A model generated the notes under the pieces. That model had not been told where the DNA came from. It was given only the letters and a program-made list of their open reading frames with translations, and made no database searches. This document shows, in pieces, positions 36,324 through 45,242 of a stretch of 64,000 bases of DNA. The stretch's first letter is position 1; the number at the start of each line of letters is the position of its first letter. The translations under genes and the position numbers were made by a program. The stretch spans positions 115,225-179,224 of the forward strand of contig NZ_SLUM01000003.1 of the NCBI RefSeq assembly GCF_004345265.1, given 5' to 3'. The DNA comes from Allofournierella massiliensis. GTDB lineage: Bacteria > Bacillota > Clostridia > Oscillospirales > Ruminococcaceae.

Positions 36324-36668
36324 ATGAGTCTGAATTACAACGAAATTGGCAAAAACATCCGTGAGGTCCGCAAAGAAAATGGGCTGTCACAGGCGATGCT
36401 TTCTGAACTGGTTGAAAAATCCCCTTCATACATCAGTTACATAGAGACCGGCGCAAAAAGTATGAGCCTTAACACATTTGTTATGATTGCAAACGCTCTG
36501 GGAGTCACTGCCGACAGATTGTTGATGGAGCAGCTCGACGAAAAGAATGACATCACCAGCAGTCAAGTGGCAGCTCTCTTGGCAGATTGCTCTGCTTTTG
36601 AAGATGGTGTCATCATTGACACGATCAAGGCTCTAAAGCATTCCATGAGAGAGCGTCGAAAGAGATGA
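36324..36668 (+). CDS. XRE-family regulator (plus member of divergent pair)
   Basis: The 114-residue protein has its helix-turn-helix at about 8-62 (LSQAMLSELVEKSPSYISYI) and a short C-terminal helix region ending in a basic tail. AAGGAGGCC precedes the ATG. Its tail shares a LLADCS motif with the divergent paralogue. GC content is well below the core genome, consistent with transfer. Confidence 0.83.
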   Translation: MSLNYNEIGKNIREVRKENGLSQAMLSELVEKSPSYISYIETGAKSMSLNTFVMIANALGVTADRLLMEQLDEKNDITSSQVAALLADCSAFEDGVIIDTIKALKHSMRERRKR

Positions 36669-36874
36669 CAGGAATGCTTGCTCTCTATTCTACTGAAACC
36701 AACTGAGAAAGCAATCGACCGAGAGTCAGAAGCATGACTTTCGGTCGTTTTTATAGTCGCACATGGGGTGATAGATGATGTGTATATGTTTTTCTGAGGA
36801 ATGTATATATTTTTGAGGTGATACGGCTGTCAGGCTAAGGTTCTGATATAATAGGTACAGAAGGAGGCTGTTCA

Positions 36875-37585
36875 ATGGTTTATTACATGGGAGATATCCA
36901 CGGAAATCCGCTTCCTGCTGTTTTTGCTTGCAGGCAGATGAACATGACTCACGAAGACACTTTGGTTCTTTTGGGCGACGTTGGAGCTAATTACTATGGC
37001 GATGAACGTGACGCCCGTACAAAGAAGTCTCTTGCAAAATTAGGGCCGAAAATTCTCTGCATCCATGGCAACCACGAAATGCGCCCAGAGAGTATTACAT
37101 CATATTCCTCTAAAGTATGGCGGGGAGGAAAGGTTTGGTATGAGCCAGAACGCCCCAGCCTACTTTTTGCTGCGGATGGCGAAATGTTTGACCTTGAAGG
37201 AATCAAGCATCTCACCATAGGCGGTGCCTATAGTGTGGACAAACAATACCGGCTGGAAAGAGGATATGGTTGGTGGGCTGACGAGCAGCCTTCGGAAAAA
37301 ATCAAAGCGAAGGTGGCACAGACCCTGGACCAGGTCGATTGGAAAGTTGATGTTGTTCTCTCGCATACCTGTCCCTTCCGGTATGAACCGCGCGAGGCAT
37401 TTCTTCCTTTTATTGATCAGTCCACAGTGGATGACTCGACCGAAAAGTGGCTCGATACTATCGAGGAGAAGCTCGCATATCAGTATTGGTTTTGTGGTCA
37501 CTGGCACATTGAGAAGCACATCGATAAGATGAGGTTCCTCTTTCATAATGTCGAACTGTCTCCTCTGTCAGAGCCCTATAAATGA
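36875..37585 (+). CDS. Metallophosphoesterase (calcineurin-like)
   Basis: The 236-residue enzyme has all five motif blocks: GDIHG, GDVGANY, GNHE, the histidine in LSHTCP and GHWH. These bind two metal ions for phosphoester hydrolysis. The substrate is unknown; relatives act on phosphoproteins, dinucleotides or cyclic nucleotides. An extended -10 box TGATATAAT (ending 36852) and AAGGAGG drive it. A second, truncated phosphoesterase follows. Confidence 0.87.
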   Translation: MVYYMGDIHGNPLPAVFACRQMNMTHEDTLVLLGDVGANYYGDERDARTKKSLAKLGPKILCIHGNHEMRPESITSYSSKVWRGGKVWYEPERPSLLFAADGEMFDLEGIKHLTIGGAYSVDKQYRLERGYGWWADEQPSEKIKAKVAQTLDQVDWKVDVVLSHTCPFRYEPREAFLPFIDQSTVDDSTEKWLDTIEEKLAYQYWFCGHWHIEKHIDKMRFLFHNVELSPLSEPYK

Positions 37586-37661
37586 GTTGACATAGTTTTC
37601 CACGAAAGAGCAATTTGGTGTTGATAATTAGATACTGTCTATAAGGAGGTGGTGTGACCCA

Positions 37662-38081
37662 ATGACTTATGTTCTTTCAGATATCCACGGGAATAGTCGG
37701 CGGTTTCAATCTATCCTCTCTCAGATCGATCTACAACCTGAAGACACTCTTTACATCCTTGGTGATATCATTGACCGGTTCCCGGATGGTGGGCGGCTGC
37801 TCCGGCAAATAATGAAGATGTCGAATGTTAAAGTGCTTCTTGGCAACCACGAGTTGATGATGCTGGATGCGCTTCGGCCTGAAAAACCTGCGGAGATGTT
37901 GTCTACCAGAAATCTGTGGCTTTGGTATGATAATGGAGGGGAAGTAACTCACCGTTATCTCAAACATCTGCGGAAAACAGATCGGACATCTCTGCTGGAG
38001 TATGTTGCTTCGCTTCCGTTGTTTTTTGACGTTGAGGTAAACGGGAGAAAGTATAAACTATCCGACCATAACAGTTCATAA
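37662..38081 (+). pseudogene. Truncated Ser/Thr phosphatase-like metallophosphoesterase
   Basis: The first ~130 codons carry SDIHGN, LGDIIDRFPDGG and LLGNHELMMLDA, as in PrpE/PP1-like phosphatases of about 240 residues. After VEVNGRKYKLSDH, near 38069, the frame runs into the antisense of another gene fragment and stops. The metal-binding histidines of the C-terminal half are lost, so it is unlikely to be active. Confidence 0.75.
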
Positions 38082-38161
38082 TCCGGGCACTGCCGAAGAT
38101 GTTCTGCAAACACCCGCTGGACTTCATCAAGTTCCTTTTTTTCAACTTCTGTGTAGATCAT
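38069..38161 (-). pseudogene. N-terminal fragment of a small unknown protein
   Basis: The minus strand reads MIYTEVEKKELDEVQRVFAE, then HLRQCPDYELLWSD, before running into the truncated phosphatase. The leading GGAGGC ribosome-binding site and a sensible amphipathic sequence suggest a real gene start whose end was deleted by the same junction. I do not recognise a function. Confidence 0.45.
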
Positions 38162-38211
38162 AGCTTTCTGCCTCCCAAATTCATTTTAGTGTATCCAATT
38201 TTTACAGCCAA

Positions 38212-38240
38212 TTGCGAAGTGCTGGCAGACACAGTATAAT
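38212..38240 (+). promoter_or_regulatory. Promoter of the AgrA-like regulator gene
   Basis: TTGCGA (38212-38217) and TATAAT (38235-38240) with a 17-base spacer. Confidence 0.75.
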
Positions 38241-38377
38241 AAAAAATCAAGGCAGCGTCTTGGCAAAAGAACAAATTTCTTTGTACTGGTGGTCCTCAGC
38301 TTTTTCTCAGCAAACAAAGTGCTTTTTGCAAATAGTTTATTATGTTGCGTTATATTGGTGCGGAAAGGTGGGGAAAA

Positions 38378-39097
38378 ATGATACGGATTGCGATATGTGA
38401 CGATGAAGAACGGGCCGTTGCTTCGACTGAAAAAATCGTCAAGACTTGCTTACAAGCGCAAGGCATCGGCTGTGAAATAACGACCTATACCCAAAGCCGG
38501 AACTTGCTTTACGACATAACCGATGATGGCTTTTTCTATGACCTGATTTTGCTGGACATTGAAATGCCGGGGATCAGCGGCATGGAAATCCCTCAGCAGG
38601 TCAAAGGGTTTCTGCCCAATGCCAGAATTATCTTTGTGACCTCACATACGGAGTATGCGATTGATGCATTTGAACTGTCCATTTTCCGCTATGTGCCGAA
38701 AAATAATCTGGAAACGAAGCTGACCGCCGCTATAACTGATGCCGCCAAACTGATTGAGTTGGAGGCTGGACAGGAATACACGATTCAGACCGCAAACCAC
38801 ATGGAGAAGATTCCCTACAAGGATATTTTCTATATCCAACGGGACGGCAAGAATTCCAGTATCGTGTCCAGCGTTGGAACTTCAAAAGTACGAAAGAGCT
38901 TGCAGCGGGTATTTGATGAACTGAATGCACCGGAATTTATTTTTATTGACCGTGGTTATATCGTCAATATCGTCCAGATTATGAAGGTCAGCGATAGCAT
39001 TGCCATACTGAAAAACGGCGATCAGCTACCCATCAGCCGCTCCCACTTGCAGGAAGTCAAGCGACAAATCAATCAATTTTGGGGGGCGCATATATGA
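38378..39097 (+). CDS. LytTR-family response regulator (AgrA-like)
   Basis: The 239-residue protein has a receiver domain (CDDE near residue 8, phospho-acceptor Asp in LILLDIEMP near 61, VTSHTEY) and a C-terminal LytTR DNA-binding domain (about 140-235, with IFYIQRDGKNSSIV and FIFIDRGYIVN). Such regulators control peptide pheromone, bacteriocin or virulence genes. I use ATG 38378 after GGAAAGGTGGGG. The gene overlaps the start of a kinase-like gene by ATGA, but that kinase is truncated. Confidence 0.88.
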   Translation: MIRIAICDDEERAVASTEKIVKTCLQAQGIGCEITTYTQSRNLLYDITDDGFFYDLILLDIEMPGISGMEIPQQVKGFLPNARIIFVTSHTEYAIDAFELSIFRYVPKNNLETKLTAAITDAAKLIELEAGQEYTIQTANHMEKIPYKDIFYIQRDGKNSSIVSSVGTSKVRKSLQRVFDELNAPEFIFIDRGYIVNIVQIMKVSDSIAILKNGDQLPISRSHLQEVKRQINQFWGAHI

Positions 39098-39459
39098 TGG
39101 ATTGGGTACGGGTGGTTTCTTGCCTTTTCACCAATGAACTGCGCCTGTTTTTAGGGGTTTATCTCGTGGCAAGGCTGACGGATTTTTCTTTGGAGCGGAA
39201 AGCATTGTTGCTGACCGGTGCTGGTGGATGCCTTGCCACCATTCTGCAAGCGGCGTCGTTACCCACCATCGGCGTAATGGCCGTTGAAGTATTGGTTATC
39301 ACTGCGGTTGCATGGTATTATCAACGGAAAAAAATGAATTATAAGATAGCGTTGTTAGCGTATCTTTTTGACTGCGTTGTGGTCTTTTTTGATTTGTTTT
39401 CGGGAAAAGATCATCCGCTGTTGTGTTGGATTGTACCGCCGCCGAAAGACCTGTGTTAA
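39094..39459 (+). pseudogene. Truncated AgrC-like sensor kinase, N-terminal membrane part only
   Basis: The start overlaps the response regulator stop (ATGA). About 110 codons give four hydrophobic segments (LRLFLGVYLVARL, ATILQAASL, GVMAVEVLVITAVAWYY, LAYLFDCVVVFFDL), as in the sensor half of AgrC/ComD-like kinases. Near 39426 the sequence departs and stops, so the HisKA and ATPase domains are missing. The regulator therefore lacks its cognate kinase here. Confidence 0.7.
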
Positions 39460-39577
39460 GCGCGCAAGGGAAACTATAAGGGAAAACTTTATGGCCGATA
39501 CGCACGGACCACACAGCCCCGGGACACCAGCGGGAGGCCATTTTTCGGATCGGCTTTGATCTTTGAAAATCACTTTT

Positions 39578-39668
39578 CTGACGTTTCTTGTTGTGGTATA
39601 ATATTTCCTCCCGTATTATGTGTTTGGAATCAGTTGTAGTTCCCTGACGTTTCTTGTTGTGGTATAAT
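39578..39668 (+). repeat. Two 25-bp direct repeats that look like tandem promoters
   Basis: CTGACGTTTCTTGTTGTGGTATAAT occurs exactly at 39578-39602 and 39644-39668. Each ends in TGGTATAAT, a TATAAT box preceded by TGG. GGGCCGT and ACGGCCC flank the following ~70 bases as an inverted repeat. The gap 39460-39803 otherwise has no gene I can support. Confidence 0.7.
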
Positions 39669-39803
39669 GGGCCGTCAGAAATTACAATAAAGTATAGCCA
39701 CTTGGACAACAAACAAGAAGTAAAACGAGAACGGCCCCTAAGATGGTTACAGGTGCCAGAGCAATGATATGAGTGCAGTATACTCATGCCATATGGAGGA
39801 GCA

Positions 39804-41270
39804 ATGAAGAGAAGGAAAACGCAGGCTATGGCGTCGCATAGCGCCATATTTTTATTGCTGAGTATTTTTACATTTGTGTTTCTTGGTTCGGAATATCTAT
39901 ATGTCAATATGGTCTCCCGCATTGTCGAGGAAAGCCAGACGGTCATTGCACAAAATTATGCGCTGGGCGTCAATGCCCTTGGATTTCTTATATACCCGCT
40001 GATAAACCGCTCTGTCCGCGAGAGGAACAAGACGATCCTTATATTTTCCCTATCGTTCCTCTCCATTATCTGCATATTTTTGATCCAACAGCACATCTCG
40101 TTTTCCGTCACGCTTGCGGCAGGCGTGGTTCTGTTTCTGTTGCTGGGCGTTTTTGGCGGCTCCGTTCATTATCTGGCTGCCTGCACGATCCGGACCGAAC
40201 GCATAGCCGGCCTGGTGGGAATCTCCTACGCGGCCGGCATCCTGCTACAGTACGCAAACAACAATTTGGTAAATATAGAGATCGCGGAGGCCGCGGTACT
40301 CTCTGTTTCCCTTGCGGTACTGAGTGTTTTGATCATGCGCACACGCCGCATCCACAAAGAAGCACTCGCATCGGATGAAACGGCGCCGCTCCGAACCGCG
40401 CTCCGCCCCGATGAAATGTCCAGAAAGAAAATACCGGCGGGACTGCTCCTGGTACTTCTGGTGGCCCTGATGGCCTGCGTATTCAGCACATTGGATAACG
40501 CGATCACCCTGGGCCATGCGGCGGGCACGATGGACATCGGGCAATGGCCCCGTATGCTGCTGGCCCTGAGCGGCCTGGCTGCCGGTTTCCTCTTTGATAT
40601 CCGGAAAAGAAAATATATGACGCTGATGATGTACTGCGTGATGGTGCTCTCGGTGCTGTGTGTGATTGTTCTCCGGTGGGGCGGGCCATTCCTGACCGGA
40701 GTAGCGGTCGCCTATGTGGCCTCCGGATTTTTTGTCGTGTTTTTTACCACCAGTTTTTTGGAGCTCGCTGCCTGTATGCGCCTGCCGGACCTCTGGGCCG
40801 GCATGGGACGGGCGGTGAATAATCTCGTGGCGGCGCTGGTTACCAACGGCTCGGTGACGCTGCTCCTTGCCGGCAGGAGTATTACGCTGATCGTCCTCAT
40901 GCTGGTGCTGTTTGTCGCGGCCAGCATCCTGATGTTTGCCTACACGGTCAAGGCTCATGCCGTATTGGCGCCGCCCCCGGCTCCGGCGGCGGGCTACACG
41001 CCGAAGGAAAAGTTCTCTTCCTTTGCCAGCCTCTATTCATTGACTGACCGGGAGCGGGATGTGCTGCAGTATTTACTGGTCTCGGACGGCAGCGTGCAGG
41101 ATATCGCGCAGCAGATGGCCCTTTCCCGTCCTGTGCTGTATCGCCATATCAGAAGCCTGAATGAAAAGACCGGAACCCAGAGCCGGATCGGCCTGCTGCA
41201 GTTCTATTATGAGTGGATGCCGGAGAACAAGGGCGTTACCCCTGAAAAAAGCCCGGATTTCAAGGCGTGA
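39804..41270 (+). CDS. Membrane-bound LuxR-family regulator with MFS-like N-terminus
   Basis: The 488-residue protein has about twelve hydrophobic segments over residues 1-385 and a C-terminal LuxR-type helix-turn-helix (LTDRERDVLQYLL, then DIAQQMALSRPVLYRHIRSL). This combination is common in gut Coriobacteriia and some Clostridia, where such regulators often sit beside one substrate-specific gene. GGAGGAGCA precedes ATG 39804. The lipoprotein gene downstream is a likely target. Two 12-bp direct repeats lie in between. Confidence 0.85.
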   Translation: MKRRKTQAMASHSAIFLLLSIFTFVFLGSEYLYVNMVSRIVEESQTVIAQNYALGVNALGFLIYPLINRSVRERNKTILIFSLSFLSIICIFLIQQHISFSVTLAAGVVLFLLLGVFGGSVHYLAACTIRTERIAGLVGISYAAGILLQYANNNLVNIEIAEAAVLSVSLAVLSVLIMRTRRIHKEALASDETAPLRTALRPDEMSRKKIPAGLLLVLLVALMACVFSTLDNAITLGHAAGTMDIGQWPRMLLALSGLAAGFLFDIRKRKYMTLMMYCVMVLSVLCVIVLRWGGPFLTGVAVAYVASGFFVVFFTTSFLELAACMRLPDLWAGMGRAVNNLVAALVTNGSVTLLLAGRSITLIVLMLVLFVAASILMFAYTVKAHAVLAPPPAPAAGYTPKEKFSSFASLYSLTDRERDVLQYLLVSDGSVQDIAQQMALSRPVLYRHIRSLNEKTGTQSRIGLLQFYYEWMPENKGVTPEKSPDFKA

Positions 41271-41333
41271 GACAAATGTACCCCCCCTGTCATTCGAAAA
41301 AAACGATGTAAAATAAAAAAAGAGACAAATGTA
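41269..41333. repeat. 12-bp direct repeats between LuxR and lipoprotein genes
   Basis: GAGACAAATGTA occurs exactly at 41269-41280 and 41322-41333, 53 bases apart. The second is followed by ACCTTATATTTTAAGG, a possible promoter. They may be binding sites for the LuxR-type protein. Confidence 0.45.
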
Positions 41334-41504
41334 ACCTTATATTTTAAGGCCATCTATGCTACGCTTTCCACAGATACTGGCGCAGCATCCCGGCCTACGA
41401 CAAACCGCGTCAGGATCTCCTGGCGCGGTTTTTTGCGTCCACCCCGTCCGCAGCGGTGTGGGACGCTCAGGCCAGGCAGTCGCTGTATAAGGAGGAAATG
41501 AAAT

Positions 41505-42656
41505 TTGAGAAAAACAGGATCTATTTTAGTGGCCCTGCTGCTCCTGTTTGGCCTGACTGCCTGCGGCGGTCCGGGAAACGAACCGGAGAGCGAAAGCGTG
41601 CCGAAGGGAGATGGTCAGATAACATCGGAGCCTGCCCCATCTTCCCGGGAACCCGCGGTGTCGATCACGGAAACGGCGGCCAGGACTGTGGATTTGGAAC
41701 TGTATGAAACCCCAGATTTCAGCATCCAGATTCCCAAGGGCTGGACGGTCACCAGCGGCGGTACAGGGATGTATCACTCCATCCGGATTCAGGACCCCGC
41801 TGAGCCCCTCAATCAGATGTTCGTTCTCTTGAAGGCGGATATCCTGCTCCACAGTCAGGAGGGAAAGGACGCCTGGACCTATTATTCCGGCGTGACCGGT
41901 ATGCCTGATATGCAGATATTTGCCCAGGCTCCCGTGCTGTCCAGCCCATCTACAGAGAATTTTTATCAGATCTTCCCGCAGTACGCCGACTTTGCCGCCC
42001 AATATGGCCCCGGCTATGCCGGCTATACCTTCCCCCAGTTTGAGGCCTTCACTGTGACCGAGCGTTTCCCGTCCACCGGCAGCCTGAGCGCCTACGCGCT
42101 GGGCGATGAGCTGCTGCGGGCCACCTTCACCGAAGACGGCAGAGAGGGAGAGGGGATGTTTGCCGCGTCGGTCGTGGATTTTGGCAGTGTTCCCATCGCG
42201 GCCGGCCCGCCGGTAGGCTACCAGCTCCCCCAGGCGGACGGCGGGTATTATATGGCGTATAACATCATGGCGGTCACAGCGGCCAAGGACACCTTCGTTG
42301 AGTGGGAGGGCATTTTGACCGAGAGCCTCGGCACACTGGAGTACTCGGAAAACTTTGTAAACGCCACCATCCAGGCGGGGCAGGAAGTGGTACAGCAGGC
42401 CATGGACTTCAGCCGAAATGCAAACGAGGTGCTGAACGGGATCATGTCTTCCTGGAAGGCGCGAGACACCAGCGTGGACATCCAGAGCCAGAAGCAGAGC
42501 GACGCCACATTGGGATATGAGCGCGTTTACGACACGGAAACAGGTGATATCTACCGGGCGGAGAACGGCTGGAGCGACAGCTATTCTGGGGAGCGCTATC
42601 AGCCGGTGACGGAAGACGAGATGTACGTACAGCCCATCAGCGGCTATATTGAGTGA
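41505..42656 (+). CDS. Lipoprotein of unknown function, TTG start
   Basis: The 383-residue protein has a signal peptide with lipobox LTAC (Cys near 20) and a Glu/Ser-rich linker, so it is anchored outside the membrane. I start at TTG 41505, 9 bases after AAGGAGG; the nearby ATG 41498 is in another frame. The body, including TPDFSIQIPKGWTVTSGG, resembles the mixed alpha/beta fold of PsbP/MOG1-like lipoproteins, but I cannot name the family. Its position suggests control by the LuxR-type regulator upstream. Confidence 0.78.
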   Translation: MRKTGSILVALLLLFGLTACGGPGNEPESESVPKGDGQITSEPAPSSREPAVSITETAARTVDLELYETPDFSIQIPKGWTVTSGGTGMYHSIRIQDPAEPLNQMFVLLKADILLHSQEGKDAWTYYSGVTGMPDMQIFAQAPVLSSPSTENFYQIFPQYADFAAQYGPGYAGYTFPQFEAFTVTERFPSTGSLSAYALGDELLRATFTEDGREGEGMFAASVVDFGSVPIAAGPPVGYQLPQADGGYYMAYNIMAVTAAKDTFVEWEGILTESLGTLEYSENFVNATIQAGQEVVQQAMDFSRNANEVLNGIMSSWKARDTSVDIQSQKQSDATLGYERVYDTETGDIYRAENGWSDSYSGERYQPVTEDEMYVQPISGYIE

Positions 42657-42726
42657 AAACTGCCCTGCTTACAACGACAGGTAGCTGCATTTTTTTAGTA
42701 GATTGTTTAGGAAAAATGAATGATAT

Positions 42727-43080
42727 GCCCGGCGGTATGTGCTCCTGGTGATTTATGATGTGCTGGACGGCGAGAGGGTGACTTACCAAAAGGGAGAGGA
42801 GACCATTGTGGCCAAAGCGGAGGCATACGGTAATCCCAGCACCTTTTCCATCTCTGCTGAGGAGCAGGAGATGGGTACCGAGCTGAAGGTCACCCTGCTG
42901 CAGCCCTGCGAGGGCTTGTCCAAACAGGGAAAAGAGTGAGCCATAACCGCCGTGGCGGATCGTACGGTATCTGGAAAACGAGCTTTTGATACACAGCAGC
43001 GTGGTCCAGATCACCAGCGACTGCTGGTCACTCCGCCTGACCATCCATCGGGGCCGTCCCACACAAGCACACAGCATTGT
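42727..43080 (+). pseudogene. Two short gene remnants
   Basis: One frame (to 42939) reads LLVIYDVLDGERVTYQKGEE and ends ELKVTLLQPCEGLS, with no start codon after the preceding stop. A second frame (about 42953-43100) reads RYLENELLIHSSVVQITSDC and RLTIHRGRPTQAHS. Both look like protein C-termini without N-termini. I see no complete gene between the lipoprotein and the channel gene. Confidence 0.4.
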
Positions 43081-43101
43081 CAGAAAGGAAGGAAACAAAC
43101 G

Positions 43102-43986
43102 ATGAAAGAAAAACAAAGCATTATTAAGTTCCTGATTCTGGCGGTCATCCTGGCAGTGGCCCTGACCGCCGGCTTTGCCACTGGTGCCATGAAAACGGCG
43201 GCCCTGACCGCCGACTGGACCCTCAGCCTGAGGGCTATCCTGCGTCTGGCGGCCATGGCGGCAGGGGTGCTGCTGGCGGAGTGGGTGGCGGAGTTCTTCT
43301 TGACCCTCTGCAAGCCCAGGACCCACCGGGCCCGGTCCATCCTCTCCATCACCCGTAGCCTCCTGCGCTATGCCGCAGCCATTGTCATCCTCTGCTGTGG
43401 TCTACACCTCCTGGGTGTGAATATTCTGGCTATTGTGGCCAGCCTGGGTGTTTTGGCCTTAATCGTCGGCTTTGCCGCCGACAGCATCATCGCCGACCTG
43501 GTCACGGGCGTGTTCATCCTCTTTGATAGCCAGTACAATGTGGGGGACATCATAGAGGTGGACGGCTTCCGGGGCGTGGTGACGGACATCGGCATCCGCA
43601 CCACCTCTATCACCGACGCCAGCGAGAACATCAAGATTGTAAACAATGCGGATATGCGGAACATCCTCAACCGTTCCGACCACGTGTCCAAGTCCTTTTG
43701 CGACATCTCCATCCCCTATACCTGTGATCTGGAGGCACTGGAGGAGAAATTCCCGTCCCTGCTGGAGGAGATCCGGCAGAAGCGTGCGGACGTCATGTTG
43801 GACACGCCGGTCTACCTGGGGGTGCAGCAGCTGGCTGACAGCGCCGTGGTGCTGCGTTTCTGCGTGGACGTGAAAGAAAAGGACATCTATGGCGGTGCGC
43901 GGATCCTCAATCGGGATCTGCTCTTGGGCCTGCGCCAGCTGGGTGTGGAGTGCCCCTTCCCCCAGCTGGACGTCCACTCTATGTGA
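43102..43986 (+). CDS. MscS-family mechanosensitive ion channel
   Basis: The 294-residue protein has three to four membrane segments, a pore-lining helix (LGVNILAIVASLGVLALIVG, then FAADSIIADLVTG) and the beta domain with YNVGDIIEVDGFRGVV and DIGIRTTSI. It opens under membrane tension and releases solutes during osmotic downshock. I start at ATG 43102, after AAGGAAGG. The next gene begins 3 bases after its stop, so the two form an operon. Confidence 0.9.
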   Translation: MKEKQSIIKFLILAVILAVALTAGFATGAMKTAALTADWTLSLRAILRLAAMAAGVLLAEWVAEFFLTLCKPRTHRARSILSITRSLLRYAAAIVILCCGLHLLGVNILAIVASLGVLALIVGFAADSIIADLVTGVFILFDSQYNVGDIIEVDGFRGVVTDIGIRTTSITDASENIKIVNNADMRNILNRSDHVSKSFCDISIPYTCDLEALEEKFPSLLEEIRQKRADVMLDTPVYLGVQQLADSAVVLRFCVDVKEKDIYGGARILNRDLLLGLRQLGVECPFPQLDVHSM

Positions 43987-43989
43987 GCC

Positions 43990-45099
43990 ATGGGCGGGCA
44001 GAATCTGCGGAACGCGCCGCCGATGGAGCGGAGCGCACCGCCAAAGGAATGGAAACTTCCCCCGGAGTTCATCCTGCCCTGGGAGCCTGGCGTCCCGGAG
44101 GAGCCCCGCCCCGGGGCGGAGGCGGCCCCGCTTCCCCCGGAGTTTCAGGGCGGCGGCAGGGGTGCGCCCCGGAATCGGGAGCGCCGGCGGGGCTGGCGGA
44201 TACTGGCCTCCGTCGCCATGGCCCTTCTGTTGACAGTAGCGGCCGCCGTCCCGGCAGCGGAGCTCCCCTCTCCCGAGCCGCCGACGTCAGCCGGGGACCC
44301 GCTCCCCACGGTGCCGCCGGAGACCACGCCTCCGGGCGGAGAGGAAAGCCCCGGCCCAGTCCAGACGCCGGAACCCATCACTTTTTTCTCGGCCATGATG
44401 AACGGATCCGAGGGTTTTTTGCAGGTGGCCTTCCCGGAGCCAGAGACCATTGCCTCGGCCAAGGTCACCCAGTTTGACACCATCACCCAGCGTCCTTTTT
44501 ATGAGGATACTTTCGGTGAGGGCATCCCCCGGGCGGACATCGATGCCGGGCTGTATACCGCTTTCTATGTGGTTTATCCCCCGGATTTCGACGACTACTG
44601 GGCAGAGGCGGGGGCGGACACCTACCCCACCTTTGAGATGCGTCTGACGGTGGAACGGGTAAATGGGGAAACGGAGACCTACACCGCTGCCGACTTGGGC
44701 CGATGCCCCCAGCTGCGGGGAGAGTATGATGAAACAACCAACACCGTGACGATGAAGGTCTGGTGGGACGACGGGGAGGACTTCCCACAGGTGGTGCCCG
44801 TCGCGCCGGAGCAGGCCGAGGGCGACACCCTAAGCGTCACCGTCTATGTGGACGGGGAGCCCCTGCCGCCGGAGGCCTATGCCCTGAGCCAGGTGCGCGA
44901 GGAATCCCAGTACTCCACCTCGGACAATCCAGATGTGCTTCTGACGAGATACACCTACATCACCGTGGCCACCGCCTCCCTGCCCCAGCCTCTGGCTGCG
45001 GAGTCCGCCCTGAGCTGCGCCGTCCACATGACCCTCTCCGGCCAGCCTTTTACCTATAGTCTGCCTATCAGCACTGCCCCGAGGGACATCTACTGGTAA
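43990..45099 (+). CDS. Single-pass membrane protein with proline-rich ends, unknown function
   Basis: The 369-residue protein has a Pro/Arg-rich cytosolic N-terminus (about 68 residues, several PPEF-like motifs), one membrane segment (ILASVAMALLLTVAAAV), a Pro/Thr-rich linker and an extracytoplasmic region of about 230 residues that looks beta-rich. No named domain is recognised. It is translated directly behind the MscS gene and may act with it at the envelope. Confidence 0.7.
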   Translation: MGGQNLRNAPPMERSAPPKEWKLPPEFILPWEPGVPEEPRPGAEAAPLPPEFQGGGRGAPRNRERRRGWRILASVAMALLLTVAAAVPAAELPSPEPPTSAGDPLPTVPPETTPPGGEESPGPVQTPEPITFFSAMMNGSEGFLQVAFPEPETIASAKVTQFDTITQRPFYEDTFGEGIPRADIDAGLYTAFYVVYPPDFDDYWAEAGADTYPTFEMRLTVERVNGETETYTAADLGRCPQLRGEYDETTNTVTMKVWWDDGEDFPQVVPVAPEQAEGDTLSVTVYVDGEPLPPEAYALSQVREESQYSTSDNPDVLLTRYTYITVATASLPQPLAAESALSCAVHMTLSGQPFTYSLPISTAPRDIYW

Positions 45100-45210
45100 G
45101 TTTTTATGATGAGTAATTTGTATCAACTGAGTCCAGTGTTTCATCGGACAAAGGCATCCGATATTGGTGTGGTCGACTCCATGGCCTTTGCAAAAGCGCA
45201 TATGCATATG

Positions 45211-45242
45211 AAAAGGCAGGTATTGCCGTCGCAATACCTGCC
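45211..45242 (-). terminator. Terminator of small minus-strand gene
   Basis: A perfect 12-bp stem (ggcaggtattgc) has a 4-base loop. On the minus strand it is followed by TTTT. Confidence 0.78.

Noticed and set aside
41498..41707. ATG at 41498 as the start of a separate gene
   Set aside because: That frame lacks a signal sequence or domain and ends early. The TTG at 41505 in the other frame gives a clear lipoprotein signal with ideal spacing.
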